This document shows, piece by piece, positions 1-10,333 of a stretch of 64,000 bases of DNA. The translations under genes were made by a program, and so were the position numbers. Numbering within the stretch: position 1 is the first letter of the stretch; every line of letters starts with the position of its first letter. The notes below the pieces were generated by a model. That model searched no databases and was not told where the DNA came from. It was given only the letters and a program-made list of their open reading frames with translations. The stretch covers positions 24,736 through 88,735 of the forward strand of contig MVAQ01000070.1 of the NCBI GenBank assembly GCA_014825775.1, read 5' to 3'. The DNA comes from Krasilnikovozyma curviuscula. Lineage: Eukaryota > Basidiomycota > Tremellomycetes > Cystofilobasidiales > Mrakiaceae.

Positions 1-383
1 AGTTCTACCTGAAGGAAGATGGTCTTGGTTGTTGAGGGGTAGCTGCAGGTTGCAGCCTGCTCACACAGTTTGCCCCCCAAGGCAAAACAACCAAAATATT
101 ACAGTCAATTCGTTCCCAACCAGATATTACGATTAAGCATATGTATGAAATCCTTTTTGAGAACCTTTCCTTGAACTCTCAGTATTAGCTCCCTTGCCTC
201 TGAAAATTCCTTAGGGTGTTCCCTGCCAGCGAACACAAGATTCGGCTCGTTCAGCAATTGGAGTCTTGATCTTGCTTTAAGGAGAATGAAGCTGGATATA
301 AGAGATAGAAGTTCCTCTGTACAGGTGGTGGGAGAAGAATGATTGCTGATGAAGATACGCTGACAGGCAGATATCTTTTTCGT
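1..383. other. left-edge non-coding stretch
   Basis: I see no open frame with coding character here on either strand. It lies directly after the stop codon of the minus-strand thioredoxin gene, so it probably holds that gene's 3' untranslated region and terminator plus spacer to whatever lies left of the window. Confidence 0.5.
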
Positions 384-1396
384 CTACGCCTGAACGGACT
401 CTAGAAAATCCATGACTGATTCAAAAGTCATATCGAAGTATCAGAAATCGCAAACATGTCATCGATAGAAGCTGGGAATAAGAAGGTAACGAAGACACTC
501 ACTCTCATTCTCCTTTCTGAATCCAACTAGAAGAGTGGTCGGGGCGCCAAGGACAATCAGAAAGATGAAGGCAGCAGGTAAACAAATAGAAAGGCAGAAT
601 TAAGACTAACCCCAATGATTGATTTGCTTCCCACCTCTAAAAGCCAAGACCGTTGGAAGCGCCCGAATCTGAAAGAAAGTGAGTGATGTGTGAATTAAAG
701 ATTGCACACTTTGGTCGTACGCTAGGAAGAAGCGTACTTTGAACTTAGCAGAGAGTTCTGCCTGCTCGTCCACATTGACTAGGATGAAAATGCGAAAATG
801 CGAAGTGAGATGCTTGGTGAACGAGCCAAATGAGAAGCGCCGCTGTATTCGAAGCTAATCAGCTTACCGGTAACCAGGTCGAAATCATATTCGCTTGATT
901 TCTCGAGCTTTTCCAAGATAGGCGTTTGCCTAGCGATAAGAGCTTAGATATGAGCTGTCGATAGCGAAAGTCGAGGCGCTGCATGTTCTTGACACTCACA
1001 TTTTGCAAGGGCCACACCTTGGTCGTCCCACTAAAGTCAGCTAATAGACCCTTCTGTCCGATAGAGATAATGTACTTACCAGTCCGCATACATATCTGAA
1101 CATTCGCGTGTACAAATCAGTTGAGTCAGCAGGCAAATCAAAAGGCCCAGGAGCCCCCAAACACGTACCCACAAGCACAATCTTCTCAGCATTAGAAGGT
1201 GAAATAGACTTTGTGAACGACTGCACGATGGTAGAAGAAATCAGCGGCGCAACAGTACAACATGCAGTTTTGTTCCACTCACAGCTGCGTCGACATCATG
1301 GAAGACGTCGAATTTCCTGCTCGAGACGGAGAAGGATCTAACAGCAGAAGCTCTACTAAGAGATTTCGCTGTGAGTCGAGTAGCAAAGAGAGCCAT
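384..1396 (-). CDS. mitochondrial thioredoxin
   Basis: Small disulfide reductase, about 138 residues after splicing some seven exons by eye. Residues 1-30 (MALFATRLTAKSLSRA and following) are rich in Arg, Ser and Ala with no acidic residue, as in a mitochondrial presequence. The thioredoxin fold follows: DMYADWCGPCKMQTPILEKL carries the redox-active WCGPCK (Cys62 and Cys65), then DFDLVTVNVDEQ, and the cis-proline segment IRALPTVLAFRGG. The C-terminal helix ends FLESVQA. The active-site codons are split by introns on both sides: W is completed across one junction and M across the next. This is why no long open frame is visible. The start is the first ATG before the presequence. It is divergent from eIF4A with only 106 bases between the start codons. 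The matrix location is inferred from the presequence. The family call is secure. Confidence 0.9.
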
Positions 1397-1502
1397 TTTT
1401 AAAAGTGGGTGGATTTGGGTGCGATCCACCACCTTCGCCAAATCCACCTTTCGTTTTCAACCCTAGTCCAGCACAACCCCAAATTTCCTATTCTGATCCA
1501 AA
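1397..1502. promoter_or_regulatory. 106-bp bidirectional promoter (thioredoxin / eIF4A)
   Basis: These 106 bases separate the two divergent start codons, so both 5' untranslated regions and any shared core promoter elements must fit here or overlap the genes. A perfect 11-base inverted repeat lies inside. I see no clear TATA box except the A/T run TTTTTAAAA at about 1396-1404. Confidence 0.7.
1408..1448. repeat. perfect 11-bp inverted repeat in the shared promoter
   Basis: GGTGGATTTGG at 1408-1418 is matched exactly by CCAAATCCACC at 1438-1448, with a 19-base spacer that itself contains GATCCACC. Such symmetry suits a dimeric regulator or a DNA/RNA hairpin. No known factor is assigned. Confidence 0.75.
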
Positions 1503-3556
1503 ATGTCTGGAGTAAGTCCCCATCTCATTCTAATCTATCAACACATGAATTTGACCTCTCTGTCCTCCCTAGATCAACGCCAACGACGAAAAACTCGTTC
1601 GTCAAGCCTTTTTTCACTCAGGTATTCGCTGGGAATGCCATGCTGACCTCTCGCCCTCTTCGACAGGTATTCGAGTCCTCTGAGACTGTAAAAGTTGTAA
1701 GTACATGAAGAAAGAGCAGCAGAGAGCTTTTATACCTCTTTGGGGCTGTTGTCCAACCCTCAACTAGGCACAGACCAGACTGCTCGCTATTCTGTTTCCT
1801 CGGGAGAAAGGTGTGGAAGCTTATCTTACGGTCTGTTTTACCCACCTTCTCCCACTAGGCCCCAACTTGTAAGTGCGGTATTGGTGCTTATAGTGTTTGG
1901 ATTGTGGTACTGACTTTATCTGCCCCTACTGTTTGGATCGAAAACGTCCTCAGTCGACAGTTTGAACTTGAAGGAAGACCTTCTCCGTGGTATCTACGCC
2001 TACAGTAAGTATCTATCTAGTTCTCCTTTTATCAATTCATCGTACATTATATAATGACTGTGGTTTTGTATGCTCTTTCCAGACTTCGAGAAGCCATCCG
2101 CTATTCAGCAGCGTGCCATTCTCCCAATCACCAAAGGACGGGATGTCATAGCTCAAGCCCAGTCAGGTACCGGTAAAACCGCAACGTTTTCCATTTCCAT
2201 GCTCCAGAGCATCGATACCAACATTCGTGAGACCCAAGCTCTCGTTCTCTCTCCAACGCGTGAACTGGCTACCCAGATCCAAAGTGTCGTTCTTGCCCTC
2301 GGTGACTATATGAACGTCTCGTGCCACGCTTGTATCGGTGGTACTTCTATTGGTGAAGATATCAAGAAGTTGGATTCTGGTAGTCAGATCGTCAGTGGTA
2401 CTCCTGGTAGAGTTTTCGATATGATTCGAAGAAGACACTTAAGAACCAAAAACATCAAGGTTTGTACTCTCACAATTACAATTACCTCGCTCTCGCTGCT
2501 CAGGTTAACTTAATTCGACTCCAGATGCTCATTCTTGATGAGGCCGACGAACTCCTCAACCAAGGTTTCAAGGACCAAATTTACGACATCTACCGATACC
2601 TTCCGCCAGCCACCCAAGTCGTCGTCGTCTCAGCTACTCTCCCATACGATGTCTTGGAAATGACGACCAAGTTCATGACTGACCCAATCAGAATCTTAGT
2701 CAAGCGTGATGAGTTGACTCTGGAAGGTATCAAGCAGTTCTTCGTTGCTGTTGAGAAGGAGGACTGGAAGTTCGACACTCTGTGTGACTTGTACGATACG
2801 TGGGTGTACTCTTATCATTTCCCTCTTGTTAACATGTAGCTGAGGTTTCACCGTTACCTGTTTAGTCTCACTATCACTCAGGCTGTCATCTTCTGCAACA
2901 CCAAGAGGAAGGTCGATTGGTTGACTGAAAAGATGCGTGAAGCCAACTTCACCGTTTCTTCTATGCACGGGGATGTGAGTTGTTGTTTCTCGCACCTTGC
3001 CGGTTGTTGTGATCGAAAACCAACGTATTCTTTCTCTTTAGATGGTCCAAAAAGAGCGTGACGCCATCATGGGGGAGTTCCGAGGTGGATCTTCCAGAGT
3101 ACTCATCACCACCGATGTCTGGGCTCGTGGTATCGATGTCCAACAAGTCTCTCTTGTCATCAACTACGACTTACCTTCAAATCGTGAAAACTATCTCCAC
3201 AGAATTGGTCGTTCTGGTCGTTTCGGGCGAAAGGGTGTCGCTATCAACGTGAGTGTTTACCACCTCTTGATGCCAAAATAGACACACTGAGTATTGATTC
3301 ATTTCTCGTCTGCTTTTCTGAATTGTAGTTCGTTAGTGTAGAGGACGTAAGAATTCTCCGTGATATCGAACAATTCTACTCCACCCAAGTACGTTCAGTC
3401 TTTCCGTACTATACAACCTTTGCTGATTTCTATTTCTCTGCCAGATTGATGAAATGCCATTGAACTTGACTGGTAAGCTTTTTGTTTCTTATGACAAGAC
3501 CCATGTTGTCCCCGATACTAAGTTTGTTTTTCTGTCTTTTTTTAGAAATTGTGTAA
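1503..3556 (+). CDS. TIF1: translation initiation factor eIF4A, DEAD-box RNA helicase
   Basis: ATP-dependent RNA helicase of the eIF4F complex that unwinds mRNA 5' leaders, about 400 residues as usual for eIF4A. Motifs appear in order: PSAIQQRAI (Q motif), AQSGTGKT (Walker A), [20 protein letters not shown] (DEAD box), VSATLP (SAT), [18 protein letters not shown] and [13 protein letters not shown] (motif VI). It ends [15 protein letters not shown]. The gene is split into at least ten exons. The first four are 9, 24, 30 and 10 nt (1503-1511, 1573-1596, 1667-1696, 1859-1868), followed by 1954-2004. The last coding exon is 11 nt (3546-3556). Reading through requires an unusual donor GTTCGT after 1596. 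The identity is certain. The N-terminal 25 residues depend on the microexon model. Confidence 0.93.
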
Positions 3557-4725
3557 GCGTTAGAAAATCAGTAGCGTTGGGCTTGAAGTTAGGTTATGCT
3601 TGGAGGTGGGAAGGAAAATAAATATATGAGGAATATGCTGTACTTGTTAACCTTTGCTTTGGATCGCGTCGTGTTTTGTATATTTAATGTGCAACGACAA
3701 CAAGCTAGTAATACGATCCTGACAACAGCCCGACTTCCCCCCACTAAAGCAGCTGTAGTGAACTTAGTCTTCAGACGTGGCTGAGGTCAAAGCGAAACGG
3801 TAGTTGGACGTGTGACAGGTAGGATCAGAAATGTATAAAGCGAACGAGGCTGAATATGTCACTGTGGTTCCTCAGGAAAATGAATCCTAGTACCTTCTCA
3901 GCGTTTGAAAGCTTGCACTTCACTCCTTTTGTCGTCGCAACCATCGGTCTTCTTCATCTTCTTGTGGCAATGACGCGGGAACCACAAGACTAATGGTGGT
4001 CAAGCAGTCGCTGGGACTACAGGTTCAGCATCCGGTGGATTATTCGCAATGGCCAACGAGCCCAATTTACTTGGCATGTTGAAGCATACTTAACAGAGGG
4101 TGAGTCCGCGTATTAGTCCTCTCACGCTTAACTTCAGATGCAAGTAAGTGAACGATACGATGGTAGCTTCAGATGGATCTGAAACTATGTTTTCGCAAGC
4201 AAAGCCGGTAGGGGATTAATAGTAAGCACTGGCAGTATTATCGCTGTTTGTATTGTAGCAAAGCTGGCGCTCAACCTTGAGGTAAATTGATGACGATAGG
4301 TACTGAGCTGTCTTTCCACTTCAATTATTAAAATCAATAAACGGCGGTAACAGTATTACCAACGGGAACGGGTAAGCCTGTAAACCATCGTTCCTTTTTA
4401 TTTAGAAGTTTATTTAGAAGTTGAACAAAATTTCTGTATAATCTGGTCGTATAGATCAAACAACATATGTGCTCTCAGCTCTGATGACAACAACCTATGA
4501 ATTGGTGGAATCGCTGAAGCGGGAAAAGACGTCGGTGGTGGGGGAGTCAAAGAGCTGCAGAAGGTAGAGTGATTGGATTCCATAGAACTAGCATAGAAAC
4601 GTTAATGGATTGTCATTCCAGGGAAACTTAGGGGTTCTAATCTAGTGACAGCTATAGATAACATACTCTCTTGCGAGCACTTTCGGCGAATCTAGAAAGT
4701 ACATTCGCAGTAAAACACAATTGCT
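3557..4725. other. 1.17-kb convergent intergenic region, no firm gene
   Basis: It lies between the stops of eIF4A (+) and RPN8 (-) and therefore holds both 3' ends. The stretch is unusually long for this compact region. No complete gene could be assembled. A 39-codon segment at 3974-4093 (+) has protein-like composition (Gly/Ala/Ser-rich, then GGLFAMANEPNLLGMLKHT before a stop) but no start or family was found. Confidence 0.5.
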
Positions 4726-6346
4726 CTACTTCTTCGCCTCGGCTGTCTTCTCCTTCTTATCCTTATCTGCTTCGCCATTCTTCTTTTCTTCCGCAGCTGG
4801 CTTTTTCGGATTGTCGAGATCCAACTCTGCTTTACTGTTGACGAGCTTATTGTCCACCCTAAATGATCCGGTCAAGGTTAGATGAGGTTTAAAGGTACCG
4901 TGATGAAATGTTGTGTGGAACGTACAAATTGTGAAGAGCGATGACCGCTCGGAGCAAACTGCTTAGGTAAACGACCAGGAGTTGATCATTTGTTGTCACG
5001 GCAAACGATTTTGCTTTCTGTTCGTCTCCAATCAGGTTGGGCAGCAGGTTAAAGATGTCCTGAAGAAAATAAACGAAGTTTGGTCAGTGGTCAGACACAC
5101 AGCTAGAAACGAACGTCTACTCACCTGCAGATTGTAGATGATTTGGTGATTCACTTCCAGTTCACCCTTCAACACCTTCTCCAAATATTCTTTAATCTCT
5201 TCTAACCTCGTAAACAGTCCCTTCAGACTGGCGAGTTGCGCTGAGATTCGAGTGCTCAGAGTTCCCAGGTTTGGATCCTTGACATCGCGCAGGAGGTGCT
5301 CAACACCAATTTCTTCTGCTTCTTCGGCTTCAATTTGGGAAGGGACGTGGGTGAAGGTTTTGACTGTTGCCGTTCCATCCTATATTAAACATAGTTCCAG
5401 GGGGAATTAGCATATCATCTCTTGACACAAGCAGTAATTGCACAGAGGGAAACGAAGCGACTAGACTTACGTCCTTAATCTCTTCCACGGCAAAGTAAGC
5501 ATCGGTGGGGATACCAGTATCACCACGACCACCCGTAGGCCTGACATCGACAATCACCATCAACGGTCTCGGACAGAACCTCTTGAACAACTCAGAGATT
5601 TCCAGATCGGACGATCGTAGCGTTGGACCGGTATGGTAAAAACCAATCGGACGTTCACGAGCTGATTGTATGTCAATTCGTTATTTCATTATTTGAGGAA
5701 AGAAAAAAAGGATAAATGAGTTCAGCGTCTAGCAGGCCGTATTCAAGGAAATGAAGAGAAAACGGACCATTGACTTTTTGGAACATGAGCCACATTCCCT
5801 CAATGTAATCCAAATCCAAGAACCATGTTTTGGGGTCCTTCTCATCTTCTTCAAAAGGAACCTGACGGAGATTAGAACGTACGATGTCAGGATCCTGTGA
5901 CTGAACAGCTTGTGCGAAGGTGCCTCCAAATCAACCTTCCTGTCTCCTGCTTCAAACTAGACAACCGGCCCAGTATCTACCACAAGCAAATAAGGAATAT
6001 TACCCACTGCAAAACTATTCGCTACATTGACAGTCTTTCCGTCGTCCTGACCGAGAAGAACACCCAGCACTCGCCTCTTTGAAGACGTCTGAGACCTATG
6101 TGCGTGATCTACGACCGAGAGAAGAACAAGAGGGTGGACCGTACTAGAAATGGAACGCAGTAGCATACGATTTTCAGTGGAAAGAAATTTCAGGGGGTAG
6201 GAACGAAGAGGATGATCTTACACTGTTGTTGCTGAAAGCTCGTTCACCTTTCGCAGCAGAGAATGAATCAATTCAGCTTGTTAGCTCGAGGTTTCACGTA
6301 GTCATAGAGTCAGAGGCTTTACCTGCTCTGTTGTTGAGGCTACCAT
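4726..6346 (-). CDS. RPN8: 26S proteasome regulatory subunit Rpn8 (MPN domain)
   Basis: Non-catalytic lid subunit that pairs with the deubiquitinase Rpn11. The N-terminal MPN domain is visible: [55 protein letters not shown], then [19 protein letters not shown]. Here the JAMM zinc ligands are not retained (HTGP instead of HSHP), as expected for Rpn8 rather than Rpn11. [14 protein letters not shown] and [15 protein letters not shown] follow. The helical C-terminal half continues through [19 protein letters not shown] Lys/Glu/Ala-rich tail ends EKTAEAKK. The start ATG opens a tiny first exon (MVASTTEQ). About eight exons. It is convergent with eIF4A and divergent from the glucosyltransferase gene. 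Family assignment is secure; the first two small exons are less certain. Confidence 0.92.
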
Positions 6347-6669
6347 AATGAAGGGAAGTTTGAGGAAGTATCGGGTGGGAGGTTGAGGCTGATCTCGTTG
6401 CCCTTGCGTGGAACTCTCGACGCTACTCTGAGCGGAGCAAGGGGCAACAATTTTAAACATCGCCTCTCACACAGCATGCAACAAATAGTAAATAAATAAG
6501 ATATACACCTACAGTAGACTCCTCTAACTCAATCACTGAAATTAATTTCCTGGGATTTTTCGATTATTTTGATTTTTGAGGGGCGTCGAAGAAGCATCAT
6601 TTCCTACGATACCCACCCGATCGCCAGCCTTCAGTTAACTACACGATTCTATTAGCGCTATCTTCTCAG
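6347..6669. promoter_or_regulatory. divergent promoter region RPN8 / glucosyltransferase
   Basis: These 323 bases between two divergent starts are A/T-rich around 6480-6560 (AATAGTAAATAAATAAGATATA). I looked for the yeast proteasome element GGTGGCAAA and did not find it. Confidence 0.5.
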
Positions 6670-9600
6670 ATGTTTGCTGGAGCTTCAGGAAAAGGATCCA
6701 TCTCTGAGGGAAAGCAGGCATCACCTGTCCCTGAGCCAGCTCCAACGTCCTGTGAGCAACCAGGCATAACGGTTGCAGCCGCAGATAATGAAGTAGAGAT
6801 TGGTCAGATCAAGCATAGTTCTGAGGAAGATGTGGTCAAGGATTGGAGTCAATTTGAGCTGAAGGGAAAGGGGCTCTCGTCTTTCGCGAAACTCACTTCT
6901 GATGGACGGATAAAGGTATCGATGAACCTGTTGAAGCACCTGCCAGAGTTACCAGAAGACTGTAAGTAACCTTTATCTACTGCTTCGGTGGTCAACACGC
7001 TGGTAGTAAAACACACCTTTTGTATTAGACAACAATGAGGTTCTCGAGGTCGGAATCGAACGACCAGAGGATAAAGAACCTCCAGAGACTATACCGAAAC
7101 TCAGGTAAGCTGCTTGCTTGGTTTTTGTGATCTTGCTTCTTCTCCTGGATTGAGTTCCTGGCGCGACAAATGCGAGCTCACCTGGTCCGCTAACGATCTT
7201 GCTATGCCTTTCGTTATTGCAGTATTCTAATTCTCGTGGTAGGCAGTCGAGGGGACGTTCAGCCGTATCTTGCACTTGCTATGGGTCTCCAAGAAAACTC
7301 TCACCGTGTGAGATTAGGAACTCACGCCGAGTTCAAAGCATTCATCACCGACCACGGGGTGGAGTTTTTCGATATAGGAGGAGATCCGAGGGAGTTAATG
7401 GTAAGCAAAAACAAATGTCGTTACAGTACCTCTCTGAGACAGCATTAATTTTCTAGGCTTACATGGTCAAAAGTGCGCGATTGCAACGATTGATAAATAA
7501 CTCACCAATTGCTAACTTTACCGCACTCTTTTTCTTCTGGCAGACCCTGGTTTGTTCCCTGGAAAAGATTCTTTGCTCAATGGTGATGTGCAGAAGAAAA
7601 GGAGAATGATCGCTACAGTAAGCAAGGCGTTGCGTTGCGATCGCTAAGTTGATCGAGTCTGATAATCTTGATCTCTTGCCTTTAGATTCTTGATGGGTGT
7701 TACAAAGCAACTTATATGCCTGATGCAGAAAGTGGTGCAAAATGGGCTACTGATGTCATCATCTCGAATCCTCCCACCTTTGCTCGTAAGTGTCTCCGCG
7801 TTTTGCTAACGTCAGGGGGATTCATCTGGAAAACTTGTTTTGATTTGCCCATCTTCAACTTCAGATATACATGTAGCAGAAGCGCTAGGCCTGCCTCTTA
7901 TGATGTCATTCACTATGCCTTGGCTGCCAACAAAATCCTTCTCCCATCCCCTCGTCTCCATCTCCACATCCAACGTCCCACAAGGACTAGCCAACGTCCT
8001 CAGTTTTGCCATTGCAGAAAGGCTCACTTGGCAAGGGCTGTCGAGCGTCATTAATGTCTTTCGTACCAAGACGCTTGGCCTCGCACCACTGTCCTTAGGA
8101 TCTGGTCCGTCGGTGCTGGAACGACTGAAAGTGCCGTGGACTTTTGCTTGGTCGGAGACGCTGATCCCGAAGCCCAAGGACTGGAAGAACCATGTAGATG
8201 TTTCTGGGTTCTTCTTTTTGAATTCAATTTCCTCTTATTCTCCTCCGAAGGACTTGATGGCGTTCCTGGTCAACGGAGAGAAACCGATCTATATCGGCTT
8301 TGGAAGGTCAGCAACCTCTTCCTCAAATCGTCGCATTTTTCAAAACAAATAACCTGATAATTGGTTTCTTAGTATCCCTGTTGAAGACCCGAGCGCGATG
8401 TCAAAGGTCATCTTCGATGCTGTTAAGATATCTGGTCATCGTGCGATCGTCTCAGCCGGATGGGGCGATCTTGGAGGGGGGTCTGTTCCTGAACAAGTCT
8501 TCATTCAGAAGTCAAACATACCTCACGACTGGCTCTTCTCTAGAGTTTCTGCAGTGGTGCATCATGGTGGAGCCGGAACGACTGCGATAGGCCTCCTGAA
8601 TGGGTTACCCACAGTCGTCTGCTATTTCTTTGGAGACCAGATCTTCTGGGGAGATATGGTGTACAAAGCTGGAGCAGGTCCAAAACCCCTACCGGGGAAA
8701 TCTCTAACCACAGAGGATTTGGTGGATGCTATCAAATTTGCACTCCAGCCTCGCACGATCGAAGCTGCCAAAAGGATGGGGGAACAGATCAGAGCAGAGG
8801 TGAGCATCTCCCTTTTAAAAACAACACAACAAACAAACAGCTCACTGTGTTTGTGGATTAGAATGGTGTGAAGTCTGGTGTTGATTCTTTCCACAAGCAT
8901 CTACCCCTAAAGAGCATGCGATGCGAGGTTTGTCCAACTAGAGTAAGTTGCCTTTTCCCCCGGAAATACGCGTTAAGAGTTATTAAGAGTTACGAATCTT
9001 GACTTCCAGGTTGCTGTCTGGTGGTCTGATGACCTTTGCCTGAGGTTGTCTGCATTTGCTGCTCAGCTCCTAGTCGAGGAGAAAAAAATCATGCTCTCAT
9101 CATTGGAACCGCACAGAGCGAAAGAATACGACACTAGAAAACAAGCGACAGATCCCATCACTGGCCAGTTCCTCCTCTATACATTCTATTTTTGCGAATA
9201 GTTCTGAAAATATTGCTGTTGAGCTTTCATAGGTGGTTCTGCTGCAATTCTGATGACAATTGCTTCCCACTATGCCTCCATCGCACAAATATTCTATGAT
9301 CCCCCGCGTGGAATCATCAACGTACACACGGCTATCCCGAAAGGAATACTTAACATTATTGAAGGCGTGTACGAAGGGTTCTACAATGCCCCGAAACTGT
9401 ATGGTTCTCAAGTGAGGCAAGTAGGAAAAGTCAAGTCGTTCAGAGATGGAGTAGAAGAAGGAGCAAAAGGGGTGGTATTAGGGTGGTGGGATGGTATCAC
9501 AGGACTTGTCTCTGAGCCTCTTGCAGGTGGTAAGAAAGAGGGCTTGGTTGGAGCTATCAAAGGAAGCGGTCGAAGTTTTGTCAATGGTCAGTAATATTCA

Positions 9601-10142
9601 TAAGCTCCTCATACCTATCACAACTTGATTGAAAGCACAAATTACCTATAGCTACTGTCAAACCAGCTGCGGGGATACTAGGTGCTATTCACCATCCAAT
9701 ATCCGGAGCTTGGAAATCTATTCGCTCAACATGGGCGACTCAACTTGATTCGATGGTGATCGAGACTCGGAAGGAGGAAGGGATCCAGCAATATCAGCAA
9801 AGTGATGATGGTGAAAAACAAGAAGCGTTCAAAATGTTCTTGATGCTGGAAAGATTCAGTGAAGAGCGACGAAAACAATTGAGAGAAGGTGAATTGACGT
9901 CGACTTCCTCTTGTGTTTTGATCAGGTTACTGATGGCGCTTTTGACTGCCCTGGTTTCCGTAGATGCCAAACAAATAATTAAGGACAAAACCACTCATAC
10001 AGACTCCCAAAAAACGAAGAAACTTACCCTTGTGGACTATACAGAGAACCCTAGAGATGAAGAAGAGTTCATTTCAGGGAGCTCAAGCGAGCCAGTCCCA
10101 TCTCTACGACCATCATCCCCAAGAGATTCCGAGGAATTTTAA
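6670..10142 (+). CDS. sterol 3-beta-glucosyltransferase-like GT1 enzyme with C-terminal extension
   Basis: Likely transfers glucose from UDP-glucose to a sterol or other lipid. After an acidic N-terminal region (about 100 residues) come the GT-B N-domain motifs: LILVVGSRGDVQPYLALA, GHRVRLGTHAEFK-like sequence, FFDIGGDP, then ISNPPTFAHIHVAEALGLP. The C-domain carries KPIYIGFGSIPVEDP, the donor-site block HHGGAGTTAIGLLNGLPTVV and FGDQIFWGD. This matches the UGT80/UGT51 family. Unlike Atg26/UGT51, no GRAM or PH domain precedes the catalytic part. After the catalytic part, GVEEGAKGVVLGWWDGITG and VKPAAGILGAIHHPISGAW form a Gly-rich segment resembling the C-terminal repeats of VPS13/ATG2 lipid-transfer proteins (inference). 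A hydrophobic stretch near residue 850 is probably an in-frame intron at 9889-9963. Many exons; roughly 900 residues. Confidence 0.85.
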
Positions 10143-10333
10143 CTAAAAAATTATTATGGAAGGTTTATTATGGCAGACTCAGAAACATGCCTCGTTAGAT
10201 AGCTGGCTGTAGCTGAAGAAAGAATTGCGACTATCTCCATCTAAGAGATTTGCGGGGGGGACCGTGCACAACAAATGAAGCTTCGCCAGGTACTCAGGCA
10301 AACCCCACCAACCACGATAGTCTGTAAGATTGG

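Noticed and set aside
7040..7100. T-loop-like GGAATCGAACGACC on the opposite strand
   Set aside because: It lies in an exon of the glucosyltransferase gene in a good reading frame, and no cloverleaf can be drawn around it.
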